Shown here in pieces: positions 1 through 13,600 of a DNA stretch of 64,000 bases (its first letter is position 1; each line of letters starts with the position of its first letter). The notes beneath the pieces are model-generated. The model was not told where the DNA came from. It ran no database searches and saw only the letters and a list, made by a program, of their open reading frames with translations. Both the position numbers and the translations under genes were made by a program. The DNA is from Polychytrium aggregatum. Its lineage: Eukaryota > Chytridiomycota > Chytridiomycetes > Polychytriales. The stretch lies in assembly GCF_025602895.1 (NCBI RefSeq), contig NW_026516211.1, positions 496,001-560,000 on the forward strand, read 5' to 3'.

Positions 1-639
1 ACACAGCCTGAGCCTGACCAACTCTGGTGGGCTGTGGCATGATTCGGCCCAGGTTGATCCTTTGATCGTGGTTGCCAGTCCATCAACCGGGCGATATCCC
101 CCCGAGGCGTGAGGCCGTCGCAAGGCCTCCCCACTGTCGGATGAACAGTCGTAGAACCAGACACCCGAGCAAGAAAAACGAAATGGTATCCTTAAACGTT
201 CTTCCTTGGACGGAACATGCTGTTCTGACTCAGAGCCGTCGCTTTTGTTCTGGATACTGAATACACTTGCCTGACGATCGCAATCACGGCCAAACAGCGT
301 GCTCACAGTGTCTGGAGACCAACCCACTCCAGTCATCCGACCAGATGTGCTCGAGACTGTGCTCGAGACTGTGCTCTCGTAAGTCAGCCAACCAAGACAG
401 CGGTGCAATCCCGTGGCCTGCCCGCTGGGCCCGCATATCGCTGGGAGGGGCACTCAGGGACATCACTGCCCTGTTTCGTTACGAACAGAGATATCATAGT
501 ATTCGTGACAGTTTGGGTCGGCTGGATACGATGAGTCACCATATCGCCGCCGCTGTAGAAGAAGGTGAGAAAAAGTTCAGGACATAGCTTGAGGGTGCGC
601 ATGGATCTTTCGTTTCGCTATCGCCATGGAAATGCAAAT
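1..639. other. Left-edge spacer, no gene supported
   Basis: This stretch lies downstream of protease A. Open frames here are short, overlap on both strands and carry no recognisable domain or splice pattern. A small direct repeat of a 13-base unit (ctcgagactgtgc) occurs near 347-375. It probably contains the 3' UTR of the minus-strand protease A. Confidence 0.5.
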
Positions 640-3600
640 CTATTCGAAGGAGTCTTGGTGTTCGTGATTCTTGAGAGATGCAGCTGATGGCCCACCGCGC
701 AGACGTGCTGCGGCATACGGCGAGCGGCTTCTGTTGCGGTTCTGTTTCTGGGAAAAGTCCTCGGTAGATTCGTTTGCTCGGCGCAGGCGCTCGGCATAGA
801 CTTCTTCAGCAACCTGGCGATCAGCATTGCCGGCCGATGGAGTGCGGCGGTGATGCCGCTCGTGGCCGACATGGGGCTGGTCGCTCGAAGATGGCGCGTC
901 AGGTCTGACGCCGGGGGACATGTGCGGCGACCGAACCCCAGGGAATGGTGAGCGACTGCGGCTGCGGCTGCGGCTCTGGTTGCGGTGCTGCTGTTGCTGC
1001 ATTTGATGACCAAGCAGATTCTCGTTCGATGGGGCTGCATCAACACGGACACGGGGGATATCAGCCGATGCATTTCGGCTGTGGTAGCCGCGGCCGCTGT
1101 CTGTCGAGCCATTATGTTGGTGCAGCGAGTGGTTGATATCTCGTTGCGGGATGACGGGCGTACTGTTGGCGGTATTGGGGCGAACGTGGGGAGAGGATCC
1201 GGTGTGAAGATATGGGCTTGAATGAGATTGAGCCGGTGTACCGTGGCTAGGATTGGGGCCATGATCGTTGCGACGAAGTTCGGCCGCCGAGGGTCGATGC
1301 ATGTTTGTGGGCTCGGACGCATCGTGACGAGCTTCGCCCCAGGCTAGAGCTCGCGAGCTGACATAGGGCGATCGGCCACGGGAGTCTTCTGGGTGATCGC
1401 GGGCAGCATTGCCGTCGCTCTCGGGATGGTCGGTGTGGGATGGGTTGCGCTGATGGGATCGGCCACCGCCACTCATCTGACGCGAGTGGCGGGAGCGAGA
1501 GCGGTCCCGGGGCGGTATGGCCGGACCGGATTGGAGGACAGGAGAGGCAACGGCCCGAGGAGTGTTGGCGTGGCTGTAATCGTCCACGGTGATCTCGACA
1601 TGCTCGCGGGCGCGGTTGCCCGGATGAGCTTGGGCATGGCCATCGTGGCCGTGCTCCAGCGCCTCATGGGACTCGGTGTGCAGCGACTTGTCGCGACTGG
1701 CGATCACAGGAGTGCGGGGATGCTGCTTGGGTGTTCCTGCAGGAGTGCTCTGGAGGGCCTCGGCACTCGGTCGTGGATGATACAGGCGGTCTTGCTCGAG
1801 AGACCTGCGAGGCGTCCCAGGGCGGCTTCCATGGTGGGGGTCATCGCGCTCATGGACAGGACGGCCATCGCCGCTGGCGATAGTGTGGTGGTACAAACGA
1901 TCCTGCTCGAGAGACTTGCGGGGTGCATCGGGGCGATCTCCCTGATGACCTTCGTAGGTTGTGTAGAGCCCCGAGCGACGTTGGTCCAGGCGGCTGTTTG
2001 ATCGGTCCTCATGATTATGCGTAAAGGCGGCTTCTGGAATGCGTGGGGTGCCGGGAGCGGCTTTGGGGCTCGTGTACGGCGACGCCGCACTGGCAGCGGT
2101 GTTCAGCTGGCGAGGAGACTGAGCAGGTGAGGTAATGTGGGAAGCGGCAGCCTTGGGCGAAGTCCCTGGTGCGGTGCGCGGGGTTGCGCGGGGGGTTGCG
2201 CGGGGAGTTATGTGCGGGGACTTGACACTAATCTCCTCAAGCCCAGGACATTCGTCACCGTTGGCCTGGGCTTTGGGCGAGCCCTTGGTTTCGGATGGCT
2301 TGCTCTCATCGCGGGTACCAGCAGAACCTGCCTTGGCCTTGTTCTTGCGCGATCGGACAATCAAGAAGGCGGCGAGACCAACGGCAATCAGGGCAGCAGC
2401 AGCTCCGCCGATGACAAGATAGAGATTGATCGCCACATTGCCGACAAGGATGTAGGTTGATCCCCCACCGACGACCTTGGTGGTGCCGGAGTTGTTGCTG
2501 ATGACGACAGGGCCGATGGGGGCGCTGGACGAGTTGGAGGGTCGGTCTGTTGGGGAACCCGGGGTGGTGCTGTTGGTGAGGGTGCCGTTTTGGGAGCTGG
2601 GGGAACTCGGCTGCGGTCCGGTGCCGCCTCCGCCACAGAAGCAAGAGGTCTGGGCAGGTGTGCTGCCGGATCCCAGTCCTGTACCGCCAGACGAGGCTGC
2701 CAGCCCGACGACGAGGTTCGATGGATCGTAGACCGAGTAGAAGCGACGGAGGAAGGGGTCGCCGAGGATAGCCTCTGGCGCCGCGATAGAGCCGCTGCTG
2801 ACGAATCCGAGGTAGCAGGTACTTCCACTTTGAATGACATAGTCCGAGCCTACGAGGCAACAGGATTAGTCACAAGAGCCGCCAGCCAAAGCACACCTTT
2901 CGATGACTTGATCATCGCCACGGACAAGCAGAGCACGGCGATGGGCCGTGATCGTCGGCTGAAGCAAAACCAGAGTCAGGGGACTGAACTGCCTACAGAC
3001 GTACCTTGGAGGGTGAAGCTGCCACCACCGAGATTGAAGGTTATGGGCGGCAGCGATCCGACCGCGCTGCAACTGACCACCGAGATGCCGCCCGAGTTCT
3101 GCAGCGGCACATTGAGGGCCTGCACCATCGACTGGAAGATCGGATCCGGGAAAGCCATGACGGAGCTGCCTGTGTCAAGAATGGCGAGGCTGTTGCCGCT
3201 GGGGATGGAAACGGAGCTGGATCCGACGCTGATGCCGCTCATAGCGACGCGCCAGTGATCATTCGTTCCGGAGGAAGATGGGAGAACGCTCATACTGGAC
3301 AGCGCGAAGTTGGTGAAGTGGGGGTGGGTGGGAAGAGGACAGGAGTGGTGAGCCATGGAGATCAAGCACCCAGGGGGCTGTTTGTTGGTAGCAGAAAGAG
3401 CTCGTTCGAAGCAGACACGAGGCATGCTGCAACAGCCAGTCATCCACACAGCCACAACTTGCCCGTACCAACTGAGCTTGCCAGAGAAGTGATTTGGATT
3501 GCAGCCGCCGAGCACAAACTCTCCATCACCGGTGCCAGAGGGGCTGTTGGTTTCGAGCCAAAAGGCAAAGACCGGGGTCTTCAGGAGGTTCTGCTGCATC

Positions 3601-4957
3601 ATGTTGAAATACGGCGGGATTGGACGGACACCGCCAGCTGGCATCAAGACAACAGATAATGCCGACGCGTTAGCGGCTCGCTGCCCATGATTCATGACGT
3701 GACGTGCGCATTGACGGCACTACATGCGTCTCATGAACGGGAAATGGTCTTGGTGCTAGCAAACATCTCCAAGCCATAGGTCGCCAACGTATGTCCACAT
3801 AACAAGAGCTGCGGGGGAGGCGAGCGACTGCCTACATGATGCCGTGGCCAGAGACGGGAAGGCCAGGCCCCAGATGCCGTCCCATCGTGCGCCGGAATTG
3901 AGGAGGCTGGCCATGGCGCCGGCCGAGTCGAACTGCGAGGCGAGCAGAAACGCTTGCTTGGTGGCGACAATGTTGCCGACAGCAAAGTTGTCTTGGCCAA
4001 GCGAGCCGGAGACTGAACCAGTGCCGTAGGCCACCGTCAGGCCATCGCCGTTTGGGACGGACGCAAACGTGGAGGACTGGGAGGAGTCGAAGCTGTGGGC
4101 CTGAGTCTGGGGAGCCTGCTTGGAAGTGAGCCAGAGCGTGGCGGAGCCGGTGTCCAGGATGACGGTGAAGGCCTGTCCAGGGGTGCCGAGGGAGATTTGG
4201 GTGGTGTACTGTGCGATGATGGGATTTCATAGGGTCGTGGCGATACAGGGGCGCGCCAAATGCCAAGTGCCCAATGCCATTGCGGAGGCGGAGGAGGAGG
4301 AGGAGGAAGAGGAGGAAGAGGACAGTGCAAGCAGAGGAAGCAGTCAGCAGAGTCGCTGAGGCGGTCTGGGCCTGATGCGACAGCCAGATCGACACACCCG
4401 CTTCACCAACCCAGCCCCGCGCCAAGGGATGGCTCCGTCCCAGGTGAGAGCCGGGAGTGGGGCAACCGCACACTTGTGACTTACAGATGATCCATCTCCA
4501 ACGAGTGTCTGGCCCGAGGGCTGTGGCAGAAGCGGTAAGCATACCAGTTAGACGTGGCAAGCACAGCACGGATCAGGCCGCCGCTCACGGCTGCTTGTGG
4601 GCCCGTCCTTGAGTTGCTCGAACGGGCCAAAGTGACCTGGCCAAGCGCTCTGGCAAATGCAAAACGATAGTCCCTTCGCTCTCGGCTGAAGGGACGGGAC
4701 AGACAGCAAAACTAGCGTACATCCGAGGCAGCCAGGATCCGAATGCCCGACGAGTCCGTGAGCAGCTCGGCATCGGAAAGTGAGCCGTTTCCATAGCGGG
4801 TGCGGATCAGGGCGAGCGAGGCCCGCAGTCGTTGCTCTGCGTTCATCGACGGAAAGTCGGCTCGGCTGATGTGGGACACCACGAGGGTGTCGTTCGCCTC
4901 GCTGAAGGTGGTGGAGAGAGACATGGTGATAGAGCGGGAGGTGCCAGCTGCAACCAT
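640..4957 (-). CDS. Protease A: membrane-anchored pepsin-like aspartic protease
   Basis: Spliced model of about 1,104 residues: exons 4957-4721, 4520-4485, 4208-3836, 3637-3469, 3294-3005 and 2849-640, with intron phases 0,0,1,2,1. Both catalytic aspartates are present, as ILDTGS near residue 110 and ILDTGS near 312, with the flap motif YGTGS between them. A short Cys-Gly segment (CFCG) and a single membrane span near residues 507-530 follow. The cytosolic tail of about 570 residues is rich in Ser, Pro, Arg and His, with repeated ATPR units. The family is A1 (pepsin/yapsin-like), which cleaves secreted or wall proteins at the cell surface or in the secretory path. No signal peptide is evident at the chosen ATG (4957), so a further upstream exon is likely. 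This is the most downstream member of a four-gene array and has by far the longest tail. Family assignment is firm; the start is not. Confidence 0.88.
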
Positions 4958-6224
4958 GACGGGAATGTCCTCGTCTGCTGGGGCCGGGGCTGACGGTGGA
5001 TGGGAATATACGGACGAGGGTCGTTCGAGGACGAGGTCAAATCGGTGGAGTGTCGGGGGGAAGGATGGTCTGCCCCGATATTCAGCTGCACGCCATCGAG
5101 TTGTGGTGGACGGAGAACGACCCTGCTGGAGGGTTGCAGGACCCAAAGACGAACGAGGGGCGAGCGGATGCTGGTGCCGAGCAAGCGACGCTGTAAGAGA
5201 CGCTGTAAGAGTGGCGCTGTGAACTGCCTGTGACACAGACGGGGCTCCACAGACACTGTGGGGTGGGTCGCTGAGCGAGGTGGGTGACTGCGGGGTCACT
5301 GAGCAGCAGTGTCTGTGGTCGAGGTGCGTGGACAGTGGCTGGTGCTGAGCATGCACAGGAAGCGCGTGGTTGCGCGTACGTGTGCAACGATACGCGCGGC
5401 CAGCGATCCGTAGGCCGACAGCAGGCACGCGCCGCTGCAAACAACGCGCCTGGGCGTGCGGGCCACGCGCCCGGCTGTGCGGCAAGGACCAAGGAACCGC
5501 CGTGGGCTGAGTCAGGGTGACGGCCGGATAATGCGGCTGCATGTCCACTGGACGCGCACCGCTTGGCGGACACAGCCCCGGCCACGCGCCTGTTTGTTTG
5601 GGTCCGCGGACGCGTCGGTGTCGCCCTATCGGGCAATGGACCAGGGTCGGCGATTGGCAGGCCACAGACGCGGTCCAGCGCGCGTCCAGCAGATCCAGCG
5701 CCTCGGCACCAGCTGGTCTGGTGTTAGAAATGGATCTTGCGATCCATCTTTGCTCCAGCGCCGCAGCGAGTCGTGATGGAGTCGGTCAGTTGGGCGAATG
5801 TATTGGGCATTCAGAGCGACGATCGTCGTTCTTGGGTCGGTGCCATGCTTCGGACTGCGAATGCTGCAGCCAACGAAACTGCACCACCGAGACCAGGCGT
5901 GTGCTCGAATACCAAAGGACACTCCAACATTCGCACATTCCGACATTCCACGAGACTCCTCAAAAGCGTATGCAAACAATGTGAACGAATAGAAAGAAAG
6001 GAAATGAATGAAAGGGCTGCGGCTCCCTTGCGATGCAAACACGGCTACCATTTGCGCGGCACTCCTCCTGTCGCCCCAGGACTGTTCGGCTTTCGTCCTC
6101 TATTCATCTATTGCTGAGTGTGTCGTGGCGAGTCGCGCGGGGCTCGAGAATGCGGCCTCGTTGGCCATCGTATGTTGTGGGTGGCAAAGGATTTGCTCGG
6201 TCAGGGGGGGGGTCAGCAAATGCT
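4958..6224. other. Spacer between protease A and protease B
   Basis: About 1.27 kb of GC-rich sequence upstream of protease A and downstream of protease B. Several long frames run through it (one extends upstream of the protease A first exon), but they overlap on both strands and show no domain. It should contain the promoter of A, and possibly an unrecognised first exon with the missing signal peptide, plus the 3' UTR of B. Confidence 0.5.
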
Positions 6225-9200
6225 TCATCGTCTGGCTTGGTACTGGTTCGGATTGAATCCGTCGTCGTCCTCTTCGTCTTGCTGGAAGCGCCGCGCGCTA
6301 GGGTTCGCAGAGCGAGGGCTGCGAGCCTCGGAAGAGGCGTTGTTGCTGCTGGAATAGGGCGATAGGCGCTCGTTGCGACCGCTGCGGACATTGTCTTCAT
6401 AGCTTCCGCCATGGCCGCGCGAGCTGGCCGGCGCTCCCTGAGAACGCTCCGAGCGGCTGCCGTACTCGGATTGATCCTGGCCGCGCTGGCGGTTCGACCG
6501 GCTCTGGGAGCGCGAGGAGGGAGCCCCGCTACGAGTGTCGCTTCGACCAGATCGATCACGACCACTGCCTTGGTCCTCGTAGGAGCCTGTGCCGGCACTT
6601 CGGCCATATCGGTCGCCGCGTTCATAGCGCTCATCGCGGTTGTCACGGTCATAGCGATCGTTGCGGTTATCACGGTTATCACGGTCATAGCGGTCGTTGC
6701 GGTCGTTGCGGTCATAGCGGTCGCCACGTTGCTGATGTTCGTTGTCGTACACGGGCTGAGGGCTGGTCGGGTATCCAGATCGAGAGCGGGGCGTGTCTGA
6801 CGATGGGTTCGGCGAGCCGTATCGGCTGGCGGGCGACGTCACAGGCGCTGGCATAGACTTTTCCGAAAGTTCGCGATGGCGACGGCGACGGCGGCGACAG
6901 CAGCAGATCGAGCCAATGATCGACGACAACAGCAGGATGCCGACAGCCGCACAGACACCGATGAACAGATAGAGGTTGAAATACAGAGGGCCGATCTGGA
7001 TGTACTGGCTACCGCCGCCGATGATGGTCGCTCCGGCAGGGAGGTTGCTCTGGCCACTGCCAGTGCTACCGCAGCTGCAAGCAGACGAGACGGTCGAGTT
7101 TCCGGAGGTGAGAGCAGCGCCCTGGGCGGACGGTGCCAAGCCAACTTGGGTGTTCTTGGGGTCAAAGACTGTGTAGTATTTCCGGAGGAAGGTGTCGCCA
7201 AGAATGACGTCGGGGAACGTTCCGATGTTGGCGAACCCGAGGATGCAAGGGGAGTTGGACGAGGTAGGATCGCGGTACACATAATCGCTGGCTGTGGAGG
7301 AGTCGTCGTAATGAACCGAGTCAGGGCGCAACTAGAGTGTCGCAAGAGGTGACGCTCACTTCAACCTGGGATCGCAAGAGATGCCATGGATCAAGGGGGG
7401 GAGAGAGCATATCCACGGCTTCGGGTCTATGCTGAGCCAGACACGAGAATGAAAACGAACGAGACAGGCAGAATACAAATGGGGCTCCACACAGAAGAGG
7501 TGCTTACCAGTGAGAGGATAGGCAGCGGCCGGAGAGCCCAGCTGCAGGTTCATGGTCGGCATCTGACTGAGTGTCGAGCAGTCGACCGAAATCGTGCCAT
7601 CCTTCTGCGTGGTCACTGACGTGCCGATGCTGGCCATGACGGTTTGATACACCGCCGAGGGGAACCCAATGAACGAGGTGCCCGTGTCGAGAATAGCATG
7701 CTTGTTGCTGAACGGGAAAGTGATGTTCTGCGAGCCCATGAAAATCGACGGCATGCTGACACGCCAGTGGTCAAAGTTACCACTGGTGCTTGGAACAACG
7801 GGAGAGCTGTGGGATGAGGGATGAGGGATGTGGGATGAGGGATGAGGGATGAGGGATGAGGGATGAGGGATGAGGGATGAGGGATGAGGGATGAGGGATG
7901 AGGGACGTGGCCCATCAAGTTGTTTGGTCCGTGCACCGGATCGAGATCGGGAGTACATTCAGACATGTAACGAATGACGGGATGATCGTTGGATGTAGTT
8001 ATGATCGTTGAGTGTAGTTGTGATCGTTGTGTGTGGATACAAGCAGGTTAGCGATGTGTCGAGGCGCCCATGCACATTCCCGGCCTCTGGACCCCGCATT
8101 TTGTCGGCCAATGCTCATCCGAGGTCAAGGCACTCCCTGCGAGCCGCTCTTCTCAACAGTCATCGTACCATTGCAGTGAGCCAGTGAAATGGTTGGGGTT
8201 GCAGCCACCCAAAACCATCTCGCCTCCAGAAACGCTTGTTGAGCTGGCGCTACCGATCCAGAAGGCAAACGTGGCCGACGAGAAGACTTGCTGGAGGTTC
8301 TGGAAGGGCGGGGTAGGGCGGACGGAAGCTGGTGGAGTCGTCGAAGGTTAGAACGACGGGTTGATGATCGACCCGCACAGCACGATAGCCGGGTGTCGAC
8401 GACAGCGCAGTGTCGGTCGAGTACATGTAAATAGCCGCGGGCCGCACCACACGAGCAAACGAGCGACGCCCGATAGATGCGGATGCTTGTGAATACAATA
8501 GCTGCTCATCAGAAGCATGCAGGCAGACCCGACCCGCGCAATACATACCAGTTCCCGAGGCAAGAGATGGGAAGGCCAGACCCCAGATGCCATCCCAGCG
8601 GGTTCCAGAGCTGAGCTGGCTCGCCATGGCGGCATCAAGCTGGGTCGCCAAGAGAATGTCCTGTTTCTGGACGCTGATGCCGGCGACGCCAAAGGTGTCC
8701 TGGGCGAGATAGCCGCTGAGCGAGCCCGTGCCGTACTGGATGCTGACGCCGTTGCCGTTTGCCGTCTGGACATAAGTCGAGGAGCTGGTTGACGAGAAGG
8801 GATTGACGGTCGTGACCTTGGGGGTTGTCTGGGTCGTTGTGACCCACAGGTTGGCCGAGCCAGTGTCCAAGATGACCTGGAAGGCTTGCGGCGGGGTGCC
8901 CAGGGTGATATTACCCATGTACTGGAGCGGTAGGGAGCCATGTAAATCGATCAGAAATCGACCGGGTGCGAGCGGTAATTGACAGACTTGTACGGTCATC
9001 GGTCACGGTAGATGGCCATCGGTCGTGGGAGACGAGCCCAAGGCACCAATGCCGCTATACTTACAGACAAGTCGGCGCCGCTGATCAGGGATAGTCCAAC
9101 GGGCTGCACATGGGAGACAGAAGGCATAGCCGTCAGACCTGTTTCGACACGCTGGATGGGGCAGAGCAAGCAGGCCCCAGGACGCGAGCCGTCCACCGGC

Positions 9201-9646
9201 CAGTCGCTGGTATTTGGCATGGCCATAATGCTGCTTTGGCTGCCGGCGGCCTCGGGGGTTCAGCGCTCTGTCGCCGAGCGAGCGGGCGAGTGCAGGCTAC
9301 TCACGCCGAGGGATACAAAGCTCCGAGAGCTCGGGTCCTGCCCGTATCTTGAGAGGGTGAGCTGCAGCCGAGCAGCCATGCGGTCCTGGAAGCTGGCATT
9401 GCTGGAGCCCTGGGTGAACGGGGTAATGATGGCGGTTCCAGGCTCCTCAGACATGGCGATGGCGCTGGGAGAGAAGAGCCGAGCAAGTGAGTCCAGCGGC
9501 CAGAGTGCAGGGCGAGAAACAGTCGTTTGAGCAGGAGAGCCTGCGGGGCAAGGTCGATGCCTCGATGAGGCCGGTGGTGGCAGCGAGTCGTTGGCCGAAG
9601 CAGCGAGAGCAAGCTGCAGCCGGTCGACGAGGCAACTGGCAAACAT
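6225..9646 (-). CDS. Protease B: membrane-anchored pepsin-like aspartic protease
   Basis: Spliced model of 759 residues: exons 9646-9305, 9103-9065, 8921-8549, 8328-8169, 7806-7508 and 7291-6225, with the same phases (0,0,1,2,1) as its three neighbours. The chosen ATG gives a plausible signal peptide (MFASCLVDRLQLALAASA). An alternative 3' splice site near 9474 would give a different N-terminus. Catalytic motifs are ILDTGS near residue 146 and ILDTGT near 345, with flap YGTGS. A CSCG motif, then NLYLFIG leading into a membrane span near residues 510-535, is followed by CCCRRRRRR. The roughly 220-residue tail carries many Arg-Tyr-Asp/Asn-Arg-Asp repeats. Intron 4 contains a heptanucleotide tandem repeat. 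Expected to act at the cell surface, with the charged tail in the cytosol; substrate unknown. Confidence 0.92.
7810..7905. repeat. Heptanucleotide tandem repeat (GGGATGA)n in protease B intron 4
   Basis: About 13 near-perfect copies of a 7-base unit lie just upstream (in gene sense) of the exon 5 acceptor of protease B. On the minus strand the array is pyrimidine-rich (CATCCCT), so it doubles as an extended polypyrimidine tract before the CAG acceptor at 7807-7809. Confidence 0.95.
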
Positions 9647-10686
9647 CAACCGACGGCACCAAGGGGAGACGACAACGGGATGATGAGGATGGACAGGGCC
9701 CGAGCGGTGGAGGGTGACCTGCCCAACGGTGCGGCGAGCCAACGGAGGCAGCGGGCGGACGGGGACTTACGGGAGGAGACTGGCGGTGTCGATTGCAGAG
9801 GATAGACAAGTGTCTGGTGCAGACCAGAGATGATGATGATGATGCTGATGGCGACGGTGATGTCGCTGGACGGTGTTGCGGGTGACGGGACAGATGCAAA
9901 CGCAACTCTTGGCCAAATGGCAGCCAACCCAAACGACGCGGCCTTGCAAACCCTGCGCGGCTGTGCGTGGACAGTCGCTGCTGTGTCGTGCGGCGCGACG
10001 CTGTGCGACTCTGTGCGACACGCAAGAGCGTCAGCGGCGCGGAGGTTCTCGGTGCGGTCTCGGCGAGATCTCGGCGATTGCTGGTGTGGCCTTGGTGCAG
10101 TCTCGGTGCAGTCTCGGCGGTGTCGCGTCGCGTTGCCTCAGGGCTTCCGAGGCGCAGGGCCAACAAGGCAGCAACCCCACCACCACGCCTCCCCTCCACG
10201 GCAGATCGGATCACCTGCGGCGCCCCAGATCGAATCCTTCAGGCGCTGCTTCGGACATTTCATCCATTCACATCAGACACAGCAACAAAACGAGGTTCAG
10301 AAGAGCCAGCGGTCCCGCCAAGGGAGGGGGTCAAAACTCAGAGTTCAAGCCCAAGCCCGAGCCTGGGGGGAGAGAAGGCTGGTGAGAGAAGGAGGGCGAA
10401 AGAGAGGGAGAAAGAGCGAGCAAAGTTGTCTCAAAGAAAGATTACGACGACACCAAAGCGACACAGTACCCACGCCAAACACAAATACATTTAGACAAGC
10501 ACACGGACAATATACACCGGCAGGTGGAGGTGAGAAAGAGCAAGAGATAGCAGCTGGGAAGCAACTGGGAAGCGGCTGAGAAACAGAGGGCGATGCTTTG
10601 GGAAGGGGACAGGTCCGTCCAGGACAACGACATGAGCTGCAAATGCATCTAGCAGGACAGAGCAGGACAAGCACGACACAGTGCCA
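9647..10686. other. Spacer between protease B and protease C
   Basis: About 1 kb with no supported gene. It should hold the promoter of protease B and the 3' UTR of protease C. Frames seen here are GC-driven overlaps on both strands. Confidence 0.5.
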
Positions 10687-13600
10687 TCATCTTCGACCAC
10701 CTTGGCCGTTGTCTCGGCGTGTCTGAGGGTAGTCGTTGCGGCCTCGATTTCCACCATTATTGCTGCCTTGGGATCGGTCTGGACCATTCTGCGAGCGGCC
10801 GCTGTTGGAACGGTTGAGCGGTTGGCGCGAGCCCGCGCTGGGCGAACGGGCCGATGGTCGCTCCTGACGGTGCGGCGATGGTGATGCCCTGGACCGAGAT
10901 TCGACGGGCCGGTTGACGCCAGGGCGGCTGGCACCATTGGAGCCACTCGAGCCGTTGGGAGGGTATTTGGGTCGACCGTTGTTGCCATTGTTGTTGCTGT
11001 TGCTGCGATCTAGGTTGGTGTTGTTTCCTCGGCTGTTATTGCGACTGAGATTGGCGTTGTTTCCTCGGCTGTTGCTGCGGTCCAGGTTTCCGTTTCCGTT
11101 TCCATTGCCGTTGCCACCGCGTTGGCCTTTTCCGGGTGGGAGGGGCATAGGCGTCCTGGGACCCACGGGGCGCCGTCGCTTTCCACGGCGGGAATACAGC
11201 ACAACGCCCACAATGATGCCAATCAGTAGGAGAACCGAGCCCACGATTATGCCAATGAAGAGATATAGGTTCATGTAGACGCTGCCGAGCTTGATGGCGT
11301 TGGTGCCTCCGCCTATGACGGAGGAGCTCAGGGTGTTGGCGGAAGGAGCCTGGCCGGTGCCAACCGAGCCACAGGAGCAAGCCGCGGCCGTCGCGCCAGC
11401 GGCCAAAGCGGAGCCTTGGGCCGACGTAGCCAAGCCGATCTGCAAGTTGGTCGAATCGTAAACCGAATAGAACTTGCGAAGGAAGGTATCGCCAAGCACG
11501 ACTGTGGCAAAGTTGCCGTTGTTGAGGAGCCCAACCACGCAGCTTCCTCCCGAGGGGTAGACATAGTCGCTGCCTGGAGACACAGATAGATACAGATTCG
11601 ATGGCACAAATGGCGCAGGCCAGTTACGGGCATGTCAGCAGGATGTACGCCCGGTAGAACTGCGGTACGGCCTCACAGCAGGCTGCCTCTCTCGGGAGCC
11701 AATGGAGGCTTCGGAAATGCAGCTCAAGTCCTCGTACCTTTGAGCGTGAAGGTCGCGTTCTGGGAGCCAAGGCTGAAAGTCAGGTCGGGCAAGCTTGATG
11801 CGATTCCACAGTCAATCCTGCTCTGGCCACCGGTGATCGAGCTGAGGGAAGACCACACGCTGGTGTAGATGGCCTGTGGCAGGCCAATCACGGGTGCGCC
11901 CGAGTCAAGGATGGCAAAGTTGCTTCCGCTGGGGATGGTGATGGAGCTGGAGCCGAGCGTGATAGCGCTCATGAGCACACGCCAGTGGTCAGGCTGAGCC
12001 GAAAGCGTCGGCGGCAGGACCTGGAGGCTGAGAGAAAGCAGTCGTGATCAGAGCAGTGCCATGCCAGCAATCAATGAGGTGTTGCAGCTGGCAACACAAG
12101 ATGGGCTCGCAATTCAAGTTAGACTCTGTGGGCCAGACTTGGTCAACCTATTTTGGCAACGACCAGAACCAGAGCCAAGTGTTGCTTCGGTACGCAATGA
12201 GTGTCCTTGGGGAGATCCGGAGGTGTATAAGGCCGACATACCATTGCATCGTTCCCATAAAGTGGTTTGGATTGCATCCACCGACGACAAACTCGCCACC
12301 GCCGCCGCCGCCGCTGCTGCTGCTGGTACCGATCGCGTCAAGCCAGATGGCAAAGGATGCATTGGCGAAGGATGATCTCATGTTCCAGAACGGGGGCACT
12401 TGGCGGATACCGGAAGCTGTTGAGACCAAAACCATTTGATGAGTGGTTGCTGCGCAGTAGTACGATGAAGTGGCCGCGATAGACGGGGCTCACACTCTGC
12501 TTGAGCCAATGCTCGCTCATTATCGTCTCGTCTTGTCTGCTCCCTTCAAGCTATCCTGCTTACTCGTGGCGGTCGTGAGTCCGGGGAAAGCCAGTCCCCA
12601 GACACCATCCCATTTCGTGGCCCCGCTCGTCATCATGCTGACGAGGTTGGAATCGAGCTGGTTGGCGACGACAACGCTCTGGGGGCTGACGCTGGCGCCG
12701 ACGCCCGTGAACGTGTCCTGGGCAAGGTATCCAGATAGCGTGCCGGAGCCAAAGGAAACAGTAATCGAGTTGCCGTTGGGGACTTGGTTAAAGCTGGAGG
12801 ACTTTGTGGGGTCAAAGACGTTGCCGGCGGGGCTGGTTGGGTTGCAGCCGGTGCCGGTGACCCAAAAGTTGGCCGAGCCCGTGTCCAGAATGACGTTGAA
12901 CTGCTGAGACGGGGTACCGAGGCTGACGGAGATGAGGTACTATGGCGGAACAGAATCCGGAACAGCAATCCGAAGTGTCAGCGAGCAAGTCAGCGAGCAA
13001 GTCAGCGAGCAAGTCAGGGGGGAGGGGTCAAGCACTTCCCCAGCTCCTGTGCCAAGGGACACATCGATTACGGCGACAGCATCGACACACGGGCCCTGAG
13101 GACAGTACACGGCATTGAAGCGGCTGCGGGAGCACCTACCCCCAGATCAGCATCGTAGTTGATTCCTTGGCCGATCGGCTGAGTCGGAGCAAGGGCAAGC
13201 AAGTTGAGGAAGCCAAGAAGCGTTAGTCGGCCACCGGCACAACCACACACGATTTGAACCTCTATGGGTCCTGGGCACTGGGTGGTGCGTTCAGAGCACC
13301 CCTCCCGAATTCCCGCCCGGATTGGAGTATCGCTTCGAACATGGTCGGGCGACAGCAAAATCAACGGCAGCAATAATAAGGGCCCAGACACAGAGGCCCA
13401 GACCGGACCACGGGCAAGGCAAGGCAGGGCAGGGCGGAGGCGGCCGCTGCCATGACAACACCGGCCATGATCCAGCAGACCGTTCTCGGCAGCTCGACTT
13501 ACGCCAGACGCAGCAAATATGACGGGGCTGTGCTTGGACTCGGTCTGAGTCTCGGTGTCGGTGTCGGTGTCGGTGTTGGTCTCGGGCTGAGACGGGTCGG

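Noticed and set aside
4712-5665. Long minus-strand frame extending upstream of protease A exon 1
   Set aside because: Only its last 79 codons resemble the paralog propeptides. The upstream part is low-complexity, lacks a signal peptide and overlaps equally long frames on the other strand.
7810-7905. Telomere-like repeat (7-base GGGATGA array)
   Set aside because: The unit is not a known fungal telomere repeat, and it lies inside an intron between coding exons, so it is an ordinary intronic minisatellite.
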